Source: Xanthomonas dyei (GTDB taxonomy: Bacteria > Pseudomonadota > Gammaproteobacteria > Xanthomonadales > Xanthomonadaceae). Taken from it: DNA of 64,000 nucleotides. Below the pieces are notes generated by a model. It saw only the letters and a program-made list of their open reading frames with translations. It made no database searches and had not been told where the DNA came from. Shown one piece after another: positions 19,577 through 30,605 of this stretch (positions are counted from its first letter, which is position 1; every line of letters begins with the position of its first letter). Where the stretch lies: positions 29,754 to 93,753 of the forward strand of contig NZ_MDEE01000011.1 of assembly GCF_002939865.1 (NCBI RefSeq). Direction: 5' to 3'. A program made the position numbers and the translations under genes.

Positions 19577-21312
19577 CCTCCACTCCCCGGATCGTCCGGC
19601 GTCCGCCAGGGCAGGCCGGAAGCTGGCCCGACGCCATGTTGCCGCTGCTGCGCCGCATCTACGCCGCGCGCGGTGTCCGCGATGCGCAGGGCGCGCAGCC
19701 GCGACTGGGCCAGTTGCTCTCGCCGGAGTTGCTGCATAACAGCGACGTGGCCGCCAACTTGCTGGCCGATGCGATCGCCCAGCAACGGCGCATCCTGGTG
19801 GTGGGTGATTTCGATTGCGATGGCGCCACCGCCTGCGCGGTGGGCGTGCGCGGTTTGCGCATGCTAGGCGCGCTGGATGTGCACCACGCCGTGCCCAATC
19901 GCATGGTGCACGGCTATGGCCTGTCGCCTGCCTTGGTGGACGAGCTGGCTGCGCTGCAACCGGAGGTGCTGGTCACCGTCGATCACGGCATCGCCTGCCA
20001 TGCCGGCGTGGCCGCCGCCAAGGCGCGCGGCTGGACGGTGCTGGTCACCGACCACCATCTACCAGGCGAGGTGCTGCCGCCGGCCGATGCGATCGTCGAC
20101 CCGAACCTGGCGGTCGACAGCTTTCCCAGCAAATCGCTGGCCGGCGTCGGCGTGATTTTTTACGTATTGCTGGCGCTGCGCAGTGCGCTGCGCGCGCGCG
20201 GCGCGTTTGCCGACCGCGCCGAGCCGGATCTGTCGGTGTTGCTGGATCTGGTCGCCGTCGGCACGGTGGCCGATCTGGTGCCGCTGGACACCAATAACCG
20301 CGCGCTGGTGTCGGCCGGGTTGCGTCGGCTGCGCGAGGGCAAAGGCTGCATCGGATTGCGCGCCCTGATCGATGCCAGCGGCCGCGATGTCGCGCGTCTG
20401 AGCGCCAGCGATATCGGCTTCGCGCTCGGGCCGCGCTTGAATGCGGCCGGCCGGCTCGAAGACATGGCGTTGGGCATCGAGCTGTTGCTCAGCGAAGACT
20501 GGAACCGGGCGCGCGAGATCGCCGCCACGCTCGAAGAGATCAATGCCGAGCGCCGCGCGGTGCAGCAGTTGATGACCGACGATGCCGAGCAGGCGGTGAC
20601 CAAGGTGGTGCTGGATGCCGATGGCGCCTTGCCGATCGCCGCCTGCCTATTCGATGCGGAATGGCACCCCGGCGTGATCGGCTTGGTCGCCTCCAAATTG
20701 AAAGACCGGTTGCATCGTCCGGTGATCGCGCTGGCTCCGGCCGAGCCGGGCAGCAGCCAGTTGCGCGGTTCGGCGCGGTCCATTCCCGGCCTGCATATCC
20801 GCGACGTGCTGGCGGCGGTGGATGCGCGTCATCCTGGCTTACTGCAGAAGTTCGGCGGCCATGCGATGGCGGCGGGCTTGAGCATGGATCATGCTGCGCT
20901 GGAAACCTTCGAGCAGGCGTTTCAGGCGCAGGTGCACGCGATGGTGGATGCGTCGCTGCTGCATGCCGAGTTGCACAGCGATGGCGAGCTGGCCGCGCAC
21001 GAACTCGATCACGTGCATGCTGAAGCGCTGCGTGTGGCCGGTCCGTGGGGGCAGGGCTTTCCAGAGCCGCTGTTCGACGGCGAGTTCGAGATATTGCAAT
21101 GGCGTCTGCTCAAGGAACGCCATCTCAAGCTGACCTTGCGTTGCGCCGGCCGCGCCGAGCCGCTCAATGCCATCCATTTCAACGGTTGGCGCGGCAGCGA
21201 ACCGGCACGCAAGGTGCGGCTGGCGTATCGGTTGGTTAGCGACGATTACCGCGGCGGCAGTGCGGTGCAGTTGATCGTCGAACATTGCGAGCCTGCAACA
21301 GTCACTGGCTGA
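19573..21312 (+). CDS. recJ: Single-stranded-DNA-specific 5'-3' exonuclease RecJ
   Basis: A protein of 579 residues. The DHH phosphoesterase motifs are in order: VVGDFDCDGATACAV (motif I), VTVDHGIACHAG, and VTDHHLPGE (the DHH of motif III), then VGTVADLVPL. The DHHA1 part carries WHPGVIGLVASKL and FGGHAMAAGLSM. RecJ degrades 5'-ended single strands in recombination (RecFOR) and mismatch and base excision repair. The ATG at 19573 overlaps rpfE. Confidence 0.96.
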   Translation: MTSTPRIVRRPPGQAGSWPDAMLPLLRRIYAARGVRDAQGAQPRLGQLLSPELLHNSDVAANLLADAIAQQRRILVVGDFDCDGATACAVGVRGLRMLGALDVHHAVPNRMVHGYGLSPALVDELAALQPEVLVTVDHGIACHAGVAAAKARGWTVLVTDHHLPGEVLPPADAIVDPNLAVDSFPSKSLAGVGVIFYVLLALRSALRARGAFADRAEPDLSVLLDLVAVGTVADLVPLDTNNRALVSAGLRRLREGKGCIGLRALIDASGRDVARLSASDIGFALGPRLNAAGRLEDMALGIELLLSEDWNRAREIAATLEEINAERRAVQQLMTDDAEQAVTKVVLDADGALPIAACLFDAEWHPGVIGLVASKLKDRLHRPVIALAPAEPGSSQLRGSARSIPGLHIRDVLAAVDARHPGLLQKFGGHAMAAGLSMDHAALETFEQAFQAQVHAMVDASLLHAELHSDGELAAHELDHVHAEALRVAGPWGQGFPEPLFDGEFEILQWRLLKERHLKLTLRCAGRAEPLNAIHFNGWRGSEPARKVRLAYRLVSDDYRGGSAVQLIVEHCEPATVTG

Positions 21313-21649
21313 GCGCGCGGCTGTCAATCGCTGGCTTCGGTAGGGGCGACAGCGCGTCCGGGGATCGGTTCCTCGGCTCGGTCAGACATTCTGTCTGACT
21401 CGCCGCCGCGGCACATCCCTGTACCGCTCTCCGCCAATCCCCGGCCACGCTGCCGCCTCGGCTTGTCGTTTCCATGACCTGGTCAATGCAGGCCAAATCA
21501 CCATCTTGTTTTCAAGATTCGCGATGGCGACTCTGTAGGTGTTTTCTTGGATGCCCTGTGTTGTTCGGCGTGTGCCGGGAAGCTGATCGGACGCGCCGTG
21601 ATCCAAGAAACACGCGTCATGCTCCGCTTGCAACCACGCACAACGGCCA

Positions 21650-21915
21650 TCTGGACAGGTCCTTGTCCGCTCACCGTCGCGGGACCCTTGGCGGCATGGA
21701 TGCCGCCAAGGAGCTTACGGAGACGTACTTGCAGCGTGTTCCGCCATGGTGGGCGGGCAAGGACCCTGCAGCAAACGCGAGGACGTTGAGGGCGCGGTGC
21801 CCTCACCGCTCGCGGGACACGCCGTGAACCCGTCCCTGGGGGCTCGATGGCGGCATCCATGCCGCCAACGGTCCCACAATCGCTGAGGACACCACGCCAG
21901 ACAGTTTCCTGGCGA
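21650..21915 (-). repeat. Dispersed twin-palindrome repeat, single inverted copy
   Basis: The complement of this stretch aligns along its length with the three-copy array at 54030-54839. It contains two 18-bp palindromes of the form GGCGGCATGGATGCCGCC and GGCGGCATCCATGCCGCC about 150 bases apart, joined by the shared blocks CACGGCGTGTCCCGCGAGCG, GAGGGC-C-GCGCCCTC and ACACGCTGCAAGTA. It lies in the 684-bp gap between recJ and the DUF1176 gene. The rest of that gap (21313-21649) shows a short palindrome TCAGACATTCTGTCTGA and no gene. Confidence 0.7.
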
Positions 21916-21996
21916 CTTTATTGAAAGCGCTACACACCGACCAACGTGACTGGTCCTCTCGCAAGACAGCGCAGGCATGCACTGTCTTCGCTTCGA

Positions 21997-23034
21997 TCAA
22001 GGTGACTGCTTGACCTCGGCCACCACCGTGGGCAGTTGCCAGGCGCCGCCGGCGGCCACCAGTCGGCACAGGCCCGAGGTGGATTTGGAGGTCTGCACGA
22101 AGCGACGGCCGTCCCAGGTCCAGCGCTCCTCGCTGTAGCAATCACCCAGGCCGCGGCCCTTTTGCGAGGACAGGATGGTGGAGCCATCCAGATCGCTGGC
22201 ATGCGTGGTGATCAACGTCGGTGCGAACGGCGCACGCGCGTTGACCACCCAGAAGCCGGTGCCGACGTTGTAGGCGCCCATCCAGCAATCGGTCGACACC
22301 AGCAGCTTGTCGTTGCTCAGGCGGGCGACGGTCAGCGGTTCGGCGGCATCGCTGGCATCCAGACCCTTGCATTCTTCATCGGCCGGAAGCGTGGCGCGTA
22401 GCGCCTGGTACAGCGCCGGCAAGCTGCCGAGACGGGCGTCGCCGGCCTGCGCTGCGGCCAGCTTGGCCGCGCGGACCTGCGGTACCGGCAACGCCGGCAA
22501 CACGGCGGTCTCGTCGCGATCGCCCTTGCGCACCAGCGCGCCGCGCGTGCCCAGCCGGCCCTGAAATTCGTCCATCTTCAGCAGCGTTGCCGCTGCGCCG
22601 CGATCGGATAGCTGCCAGCGGCGGCCATCGTTGCCGAGCGCCACGATCTTGCTGCTGCGGGTCAATGCCGCCAGCAGCGCGGCGACCTGCGTGCTGCTCA
22701 ATACCGCGGTGCCGCTCTTGCCATCCAGCGCCAGCTTGCCCAGATCGCGCTGATCGATCTGCAGGCCCAGCGACGCCGGCAGCTTGATCTCGTCGTACTG
22801 GCCAAGCATCAGCTCGGCCGTCACCGCCTGGCCGGCACCGGCCTTGCGCGTCAATAGCACCGACACTGGCAGGTGCTCGCCTTCGTCCGGCTGGTATCCG
22901 GCGGCGCGGCAGGTGCGGGTGTTGTCGCAGGCGATGGTCCAGTCGTCATGACTGAAATCGACACTGGTGGCAGGCGCGGCAAGCGCGAGTGCGGGGCTGC
23001 ACAGCAAGGCCGCGGCAAGCAGGTCGTAACGCAT
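21997..23034 (-). CDS. DUF1176 family periplasmic protein
   Basis: A protein of 345 residues. It has a signal peptide (MRYDLLAAALLCSPALALAA), then the DUF1176 pattern: DWTIACDNTRTCRAAGYQPD, MDEFQGRLGTRGALVRKGD, LSNDKLLVSTDCWMGAYNVG and CYSEERWTWDGRRFVQTS. Paired Cys residues suggest disulfides in the periplasm. The family is uncharacterised. The ATG at 23034 is preceded by a short open extension without conserved residues. Confidence 0.82.
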   Translation of the reverse strand: MRYDLLAAALLCSPALALAAPATSVDFSHDDWTIACDNTRTCRAAGYQPDEGEHLPVSVLLTRKAGAGQAVTAELMLGQYDEIKLPASLGLQIDQRDLGKLALDGKSGTAVLSSTQVAALLAALTRSSKIVALGNDGRRWQLSDRGAAATLLKMDEFQGRLGTRGALVRKGDRDETAVLPALPVPQVRAAKLAAAQAGDARLGSLPALYQALRATLPADEECKGLDASDAAEPLTVARLSNDKLLVSTDCWMGAYNVGTGFWVVNARAPFAPTLITTHASDLDGSTILSSQKGRGLGDCYSEERWTWDGRRFVQTSKSTSGLCRLVAAGGAWQLPTVVAEVKQSP

Positions 23035-23299
23035 CGAAGTTCCTTCATCGTAGGTCCGGGCCGGCATCTTGCGATGCCTGCCGCAGGGCGTCCAGGCGAA
23101 TCGTCCGCAGGCAGTGAACGCGATTCATCACGGTGAGTGTGTCCGGTCGCTGCGGTGCATCGGCGCGCGCCCGCGAATCGATCACACTGCGCGCTGCAGA
23201 TCGACTGCGATCTTCGCGCGGTGCCCGGCTTGTCCTGGCGACGATGCGCTAGCGGCATCGTCTGTTCGGTCTTGCCTGTCGACCTGTCGCTTTCAGCGA

Positions 23300-24511
23300 T
23301 CACACTTGCGTCAGCGTTGCTGCGGCGCGCGTCCTGGTCGGCGATTCCCGCACCGGCATCCCGAACAGCGGACGCAGCCAGCGCACGCGGCGGATAAGGT
23401 ATTCGTGCAATAGCAGGCAGCCGGCAACGGTGGCAGCCAACACCAGCACCGGTTCCAGCCACGGGCCCAGGTGCAACGGCGCCAACCAGTACAGCGCCAG
23501 GATGATCAGGCTCTGATGCAGGATGTACCAGGGGAACACCGCCTGGGTGCAGTACGGCAGCCACGCGAATGGGCGGTTCAAGCCATGCCTTGCCCAGCCG
23601 AACAGGGTCAGCAATGCCAGCCAGGTGTAGGCGGCGCGCGCCAGCCGCTCGACCATGTCCCAGCGAACTGTCGCCAGCAGGGCGGGCAGCGGCACCGGAT
23701 CGAGCGAGCGGCCCAGATGGCGGATGCTTAGCTCGGTGGCGATCGCCAGCAGCGCGGCGATCAGGGTTGGCCAACGCAGCTGCACTGACCACGTCCAGAA
23801 GCGTGCGTGACGGGCCAGCGCATATCCCAGCACGAACAACGGAAACGACTCGGCATGCACAAACCAGTCGCCAACCAGGGCGTGGGTCGGTGGGTGGCGC
23901 GGCATCACCCACAGCAGGCAAAAGGCTTCCCACAGGATGGGGACCAGCAGCAGGACCGGCAGCGCGATGGGCGCCGGCAAGGCTCGCAGCGATACGGGCA
24001 GCATGCGGCCGAGCGCGACCATGGCCATCAGTAACAAGGTGTAAGGCAGCAGATAGGCCAGGTACCACAGGTGGTTCCAGGTGATGCCGTGCTCCCAGCC
24101 ATCGAAGCTGCCGGCCGGCCACGGCCGGACCTGCCAATAGCGCAGCAGGAAGTTGCCGAAGCCGGGCACGACCTTGCCGTTGCTGACGCCCTGGCAGTAC
24201 GCCTGCACCGCCACCACCACGAACATGCCGAACAGCAGTGGTGGCAATAACCGGCCGCAGCGTCGCCAGGCGAACTGCCACGGCGCACGTTCCGCCCGCG
24301 CCAGACCGATCGCGATACCGGAGATCATGAACAGCAACGGCATCCGCCAGCGGTTGAGCGCGATCATCGGCGCTTGCAGCCAGTCGGTGGTGTAGGCGCT
24401 CTTTAAATGGAAGTCCCAGCCGGCCACGTAGGCCATGCCCACGTGATAGAGGATCAGCAGGGCGAAGGCGAAGACGCGCAAGGCGTCGATATCGTGGCGG
24501 CGCTCGGTCAT
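23300..24511 (-). CDS. Acyltransferase 3 family integral membrane protein
   Basis: A protein of 403 residues with about ten hydrophobic helices. The N-terminus RRHDIDALRVFAFALLILYHVGMAY shows the R-x10-H pattern of acyltransferase 3 (catalytic His in LYH), and WRMPLLFMISGIAIGL follows. The family transfers acyl groups (acetyl, succinyl) to extracytoplasmic glycans, for example OpgC for osmoregulated glucans and Oac-type O-antigen enzymes. The particular substrate is unknown. ATG 24511 (MTERRHD) is preferred; the frame is open to 24754 with low-complexity sequence. It is divergent from rpfD. Confidence 0.85.
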   Translation of the reverse strand: MTERRHDIDALRVFAFALLILYHVGMAYVAGWDFHLKSAYTTDWLQAPMIALNRWRMPLLFMISGIAIGLARAERAPWQFAWRRCGRLLPPLLFGMFVVVAVQAYCQGVSNGKVVPGFGNFLLRYWQVRPWPAGSFDGWEHGITWNHLWYLAYLLPYTLLLMAMVALGRMLPVSLRALPAPIALPVLLLVPILWEAFCLLWVMPRHPPTHALVGDWFVHAESFPLFVLGYALARHARFWTWSVQLRWPTLIAALLAIATELSIRHLGRSLDPVPLPALLATVRWDMVERLARAAYTWLALLTLFGWARHGLNRPFAWLPYCTQAVFPWYILHQSLIILALYWLAPLHLGPWLEPVLVLAATVAGCLLLHEYLIRRVRWLRPLFGMPVRESPTRTRAAATLTQV

Positions 24512-24703
24512 GGGGGTGGTTGGTCGAGGAAGTGCACGCATCCTGCCCGCCGACCCGCATGGAGAAAGGGGTAAGGGGTGGAAACGCCCGCGCGCAGTGA
24601 CCAGTTGCGTCCTCCCAGGGACGAACGGGAGCAGTGGGGATGACGGTGCCGCCCCGTTGCGCGGGCCTCTATCATTGGCAACTGCCAACTGCGGACCTCT
24701 GCA

Positions 24704-25621
24704 ATGGAAACCATCGGGCCGCGCGCGCCGACATCTCAGGACGGTGCGCGTCACTTCGCCACGCGCTGGGCGGTAACGATCTGGTTGCTGGTGTTTTACC
24801 TGAGCGCACTGGGCAACACGCTGACCGCATGGTTGGCGGGGCGTCGCGATGGCGAGGCGATCGTGCTGTGGCAGGTGCTGAGCTGGGAGCTGACCAGCGC
24901 CACCGCATCGCTGCTGTTGCTACCCGCGGTGCTCTGGCTCTGCGCACGTTGGCCGCTGCATGCCGATGTCTGGCGTCGCCGTGTGCCGGTGTATCTGGCG
25001 GCTGCGCTGGGCTGGTGGCTGGCGCACGTCGCCTGCATGGTGCTGCTGCGCAAGCTGGTTTATGCGCTGGCCGGCAGCCACTACGACTTCGGTGGCTGGC
25101 CGCTGCAGTGGTTTTATGAGTTGTCCAAGGATCTGCGTACCTTTGCGATGCTGGTGGCGTTGCAGCACGCATTGGGTTGGTACGCGCGGCGGCGCCAGGG
25201 CGAGGCGCATCTGCTTGCGGCGCCGGATGAAGGCCCACCGGAGGAGCCGCTGGACCGCCCGGAGCGTTTTTTGGTGCGCAAGCTCGGCCGCGACTTTTTG
25301 GTCGCCACCGCCGATATCGAATGGATCCAGGCCTCCGGCAACTACGTCAACCTACATGTGCGCGGCCACGACTATCCGCTGCGCAGCACGATGGCGGCGA
25401 TCGAAGCCAGGTTGGACCCGGCCGTGTTCGTGCGGATCCATCGCAGCTACCTGGTCAATCTGAGCCAGGTACAGGCGATCGAGCCGGTCGATTCCGGCGA
25501 TGCGCGCGTGCATCTGCGCGACGCCACGGTGTTGCCGTGCAGTCGCAGTCATCTTGCCGATCTGCGCGCGCGGGCAGGGCAGGGGGCCGCTGCGCCGCGG
25601 ACAGATGCGTTGATGGTCTGA
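24704..25621 (+). CDS. rpfD: RpfD, membrane-anchored LytTR-family transcriptional regulator
   Basis: A protein of 305 residues. The N-terminal half has about four membrane helices (WAVTIWLLVFYLSALGNTL, ATASLLLLPAVLWLCARW, VYLAAALGWWLAHVACMVLL). After a Pro/Glu-rich linker (about 175-190) comes a LytTR DNA-binding domain: FLVRKLGRDFLVATADIEWI, ASGNYVNLHVRG, RIHRSYLVNLSQVQAIEP and LPCSRSHLADLRAR. It is the rpfD product of the X. campestris cluster by position and architecture. It binds DNA from the membrane, presumably in response to an envelope signal (inference). Confidence 0.88.
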   Translation: METIGPRAPTSQDGARHFATRWAVTIWLLVFYLSALGNTLTAWLAGRRDGEAIVLWQVLSWELTSATASLLLLPAVLWLCARWPLHADVWRRRVPVYLAAALGWWLAHVACMVLLRKLVYALAGSHYDFGGWPLQWFYELSKDLRTFAMLVALQHALGWYARRRQGEAHLLAAPDEGPPEEPLDRPERFLVRKLGRDFLVATADIEWIQASGNYVNLHVRGHDYPLRSTMAAIEARLDPAVFVRIHRSYLVNLSQVQAIEPVDSGDARVHLRDATVLPCSRSHLADLRARAGQGAAAPRTDALMV

Positions 25622-25854
25622 GGCCGCCAAGGCCATGTTGGCGGACCAGCTGGCCGACAGCTCCGCCCGTCTTCGTCCCGGCCGCTGCGACCGAAGCGCG
25701 CGCTAAACCGAGCTGTGGGCGTTTGCGGTCGCGCGCAGCAAATGACAGGCCCTCAAGACGACCGCCTCTGCACCGCGCCCAGCCCCGATGCCACCGCGTT
25801 CCGCCACCGGCGCCCGCTTGCTAAACTAGCCCGCTTGTTTGCCGGAAGTCCGTC

Positions 25855-26980
25855 ATGATCGAAACCAATCCGATCCGCCAGCGCATCACCGATCTCAACG
25901 ATCGCGTGCTCTCGCTCAGGGGGTATCTTTGACTACGACGTCAAGAAAGAGCGTCTAGAGGAAGTCAGCCGGGAGCTGGAAAGCCCGGACGTGTGGAACG
26001 ACGCCGAGCGTGCCCAAGCCCTGGGACGTGAGCGCTCCATGCTGGAAAAGACCGTCATCGGCATCGCCGATGTGCTGGCCGGGCTCACCGATGCCGGCGA
26101 GTTGCTGGACCTGGCCGACAGCGAGCAGGACGAAGATACCGCGGTGGCGGTGACCGCCGATCTGGACAAGTACCAGATCCATGTCGAGAAGCTGGAATTC
26201 CAGCGCATGTTCTCCGGGCAGATGGACGGCGCCAACGCGTTCGTCGACATCCAGGCCGGCGCCGGCGGTACCGAGGCGCAGGATTGGGCGGAAATCCTGT
26301 TGCGCATGTATCTGCGCTGGGCCGAGTCGCGTGGTTGGAAGACCGAGCTGATGGAAGTGTCCGGCGGCGAAGTTGCAGGCATCAAGTCGGCCACGATCCG
26401 CATCGAGGGCGAATACGCTTACGGCTGGTTGAAGACCGAGATCGGCGTGCACCGGCTGGTGCGCAAGTCGCCGTTCGACTCCGACAACCGCCGGCACACC
26501 AGTTTCACTTCAGTGTTCGTGTCGCCGGAAGTGGACGACAACATCGAGATCGACATCAACCCGGCCGACCTGCGCACCGACGTGTACCGCTCGTCCGGCG
26601 CCGGTGGTCAGCACGTCAACAAGACCGAATCGGCGGTGCGTATCACGCATATCCCGACCAATACGGTGGTTGCGTGCCAGACCGGTCGCAGCCAGCACCA
26701 GAACCGCGACAACGCGATGAAGATGCTGGCCGCCAAGTTGTACGAACTGGAAGTGCAAAAGCGCAACGTCGAACGCGACGCACTGGAAGCCACCAAGTCC
26801 GACATCGGTTGGGGCAGCCAGATCCGCAATTACGTGCTCGACCAGAGCCGCATCAAGGATCTGCGCACCGGCATCGAGCGCAGCGACACGCAGAAAGTGC
26901 TGGACGGCGACCTGGACGAATTCGTCGAGGCCAGCCTGAAGGCCGGTCTGGCGGCAGGCTCCAAACGCCTGGACGCCTGA
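25855..26980 (+). CDS. prfB: Peptide chain release factor 2, with programmed +1 frameshift
   Basis: RF2 reads UAA and UGA. Translation from ATG 25855 ([12 protein letters not shown]) gives 25 codons and meets an in-frame TGA at 25930-25932; decoding continues at GAC 25931 in the +1 frame to 26980, for 374 residues in all. The second part has the tripeptide anticodon SPF ([10 protein letters not shown]) and the catalytic GGQ ([15 protein letters not shown]). The start and frameshift site match RF2 genes of other bacteria, so this is normal autoregulation by RF2 scarcity and not a broken gene. It is followed by lysS, as is common. Confidence 0.96.
25918..25933 (+). promoter_or_regulatory. prfB autoregulatory +1 frameshift site
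   Basis: AGGGGGTATCTTTGAC: a Shine-Dalgarno-like AGGGGG, a three-base spacer, then the slippery CTT codon before the TGA stop with a following C (TGAC, a weak stop). This is the classical RF2 arrangement. Confidence 0.95.
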
Positions 26981-27176
26981 CCGCCGCGCGAGGTCGCAGC
27001 GGATGCGACGACCTTGCACGACGCTACGCATGCACCGCAGCGCGACCCCGCGTTGCGGCAGCAAAAAGACCTCAGGCGACCCTCGCGCGACACCGTCAAT
27101 GTCAGAGAACCCGGCGCTGCCGGTGTCTCACTCCCCACCGGGCACGCGCCCGACCTCTAGCAGACCGATTCCCGCC

Positions 27177-28694
<1,518 letters not shown>

Positions 28695-28750
28695 CTTTTT
28701 TTGTGCGAACGCGTGCTCACAGCACAGATACTGCATATGCTAGAGCACAG

Positions 28751-28774
28751 CTCCGGACAGCGTCCTGTCCGGGG
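28751..28774. terminator. Hairpin between lysS and rpfG, possible terminator
   Basis: CTCCGGACAG, loop CGTC, CTGTCCGGGG: a 10-bp GC-rich stem (one G-T pair) 57 bases after the lysS stop. It lacks a T run, so it may be a weak or Rho-assisted terminator, or a 3' protective stem. Confidence 0.45.
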
Positions 28775-28833
28775 GAGTCGACACAGGGGTCGGCGTCACG
28801 CTTTTCCGTTCTCGGGATAGAGGAGCAACGGCT

Positions 28834-29970
28834 ATGCAGGATGTTTTAGGGAATCCGGACGGCATGGTGTCGGCGGATACATGGGGAAGCTGGGCGGAAA
28901 AGGCGGATCTGGGATTGAACATCGTCATTGTCGATGACCAGATGTCCGCGCGGACGATGCTGCGCCATGTCATCGAAGACATCGCGCCGGAGCTGAAGGT
29001 CTACGACTTCGGCGACCCGCTCGACGCGTTGGCATGGTGCGAAGCCGGGCGCGTGGATCTATTGCTGCTCGACTACCGCATGCCCGGGATGGATGGCCTG
29101 GAGTTCGCGCGGCGCCTGCGCCGGCTGCCGAGCCATCGCGATATTCCGATCATTCTGATCACCATCGTCGGCGACGAGCCGATCCGCCAGGCGGCGCTGG
29201 AAGCGGGGGTGATCGACTTCCTGGTCAAGCCGATCCGCCCGCGCGAGTTGCGGGCACGCTGCTCCAATCTGTTGCAGTTGCGTCAGCAGAGCGAAAGCGT
29301 CAAGCAACGCGCGCTGTCGCTGGAACAACGTCTGCTGGCCAGCATGAACGAGGTCGAAGAGCGCGAGCGCGAAACCTTGTCGCGGCTGGCGCGCGCCATC
29401 GAATACCGCGATTCGGGTACCAGCGCGTTCCTGGAGCGCATGTCGCATGTGGCCGGCCTGATCGCCGAACAGCTGGGCCTGTCGGAAGAAGAAGTGCGCA
29501 TCATCGAGATGGCCGCACCGCTGCACGACATGGGCAAGATCGCCATTCCCGATTCGGTGCTGCTCAAGCCGGGCAAGCTCACCGACGACGAAATGAGCGT
29601 GATGAAGCGCCACCCGCGGATCGGCTACGAGCTGCTCAGCGGCAGCCAGAACCGCTTCATCCAGGTGGGCGCCTTGATCGCGCTGCGTCACCACGAGCGC
29701 TACGACGGCACCGGGTATCCGGACGGCCTGGTCGGCGAGGCGATTCCGCTGGAAGCGCGCATTGTGGCGGTGGCCGACGTGTTCGACGCCCTGCTGTCGC
29801 CGCGTCCGTACAAGGAAGCGTGGACGATGGACGCCGCACTGGCCTATCTCTACGCGCAACGCGGCCGCCTGTTCGACCCACGCTGCGTGGATGCGCTGCT
29901 GCGCGGCCGCGCGCAGCTGGACCAGATCTGCGGGGAATTCTCCACCGCATCGGCGCGACCCGGGGTGTGA
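28834..29970 (+). CDS. rpfG: RpfG, HD-GYP cyclic-di-GMP phosphodiesterase response regulator
   Basis: A protein of 378 residues. The N-terminal receiver domain has the acidic pair VDDQMSAR and the phosphoacceptor Asp80 in LLLLDYRMPGMDG, with the conserved Lys in FLVKPIRP. The C-terminal HD-GYP domain shows the HD pair in APLHDMGKIAIPD and the GYP motif in RHHERYDGTGYPDG. RpfG is phosphorylated by RpfC when DSF binds and then degrades c-di-GMP, turning on extracellular enzymes and motility and dispersing biofilm. It is followed by rpfH and rpfC, with rpfF convergent. Confidence 0.97.
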   Translation: MQDVLGNPDGMVSADTWGSWAEKADLGLNIVIVDDQMSARTMLRHVIEDIAPELKVYDFGDPLDALAWCEAGRVDLLLLDYRMPGMDGLEFARRLRRLPSHRDIPIILITIVGDEPIRQAALEAGVIDFLVKPIRPRELRARCSNLLQLRQQSESVKQRALSLEQRLLASMNEVEERERETLSRLARAIEYRDSGTSAFLERMSHVAGLIAEQLGLSEEEVRIIEMAAPLHDMGKIAIPDSVLLKPGKLTDDEMSVMKRHPRIGYELLSGSQNRFIQVGALIALRHHERYDGTGYPDGLVGEAIPLEARIVAVADVFDALLSPRPYKEAWTMDAALAYLYAQRGRLFDPRCVDALLRGRAQLDQICGEFSTASARPGV

Positions 29971-29974
29971 GGTG

Positions 29975-30598
29975 ATGGCGGTGCTCAGCCAGTTGCGTGC
30001 TCGACTTGCCCGTCGCGCCGACAGCGAGCATGGTCAGGCCCTGGTGCGCATCACGCTGATTGCGCTGATCCTGGTCTACACGCTGATCTGTGCTCCCAGG
30101 TGGCAGGTCTCCGGGCGCCAGTTGCAGCGGCTGTTCTGCCTGATCGCGATCGGTCAGGCGACAGCCTTGCTGATCTTTTGCTGGATTGTGGCAAGTCCGC
30201 AGCGCTCGCATCTGCGGCGTACGCTTGGGATGCTCGCCGACTACGGCTTGATCGGGCTGGCAATGACCTGGATGGGCGCACCGATGGCTAGTCTGTACGT
30301 CGTGTTGCTCTGGATCACAATCGGCAATGGGCTGCGCTTCGGCAGCGAGGCGCTACATACCGCTGTTGCCATGGCTACGCTCAGCTTCGGCACGACGCTT
30401 GCGAACAGTAATTATTGGCAGGGCCAGCTTGGTCTGGGGATCGCGCTTCTGGGTGCGTTGATCGTGGTTCCTATGTCATTGTTGCGTACGCTGCGCGAGC
30501 GGGATCAGGCAATGACCGGGTCGACGCCCGCAGCAGGTATCGACGCTGCATTGCAGCACGGAAGGATCCCAACCCCACCGACGCCGCCGCGCGTCTGA
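29975..30598 (+). CDS. rpfH: RpfH, membrane protein related to the RpfC sensor domain
   Basis: A protein of 207 residues with about five hydrophobic helices (ALVRITLIALILVYTLI, LFCLIAIGQATALLIFCWIV, LYVVLLWITIGNGLRFGSEAL). The start RARLARRADSEHGQALVRI and the IGNGLRFGSEALH segment match the RpfC N-terminus (RRLSGRADSEHAQNLIRI; IGNGLRYGSNYL), so it is a stand-alone paralogue of the RpfC input domain without kinase parts. It starts four bases after rpfG. Its role is not established; no strong rpfH mutant phenotype is known to me. Confidence 0.92.
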   Translation: MAVLSQLRARLARRADSEHGQALVRITLIALILVYTLICAPRWQVSGRQLQRLFCLIAIGQATALLIFCWIVASPQRSHLRRTLGMLADYGLIGLAMTWMGAPMASLYVVLLWITIGNGLRFGSEALHTAVAMATLSFGTTLANSNYWQGQLGLGIALLGALIVVPMSLLRTLRERDQAMTGSTPAAGIDAALQHGRIPTPPTPPRV

Positions 30599-30605
30599 GG
30601 CGTCT

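Noticed and set aside
23300..24754. Longer N-terminus of the acyltransferase (start at 24754)
   Set aside because: The extra residues are basic and low in complexity and would precede the conserved RRHDIDALRVFAF start; ATG 24511 fits better.
25991..26980. prfB as a shortened gene or pseudogene starting at 25991
   Set aside because: The upstream 25 codons, slippery CTT TGA C and Shine-Dalgarno-like AGGGGG show the normal RF2 frameshift.
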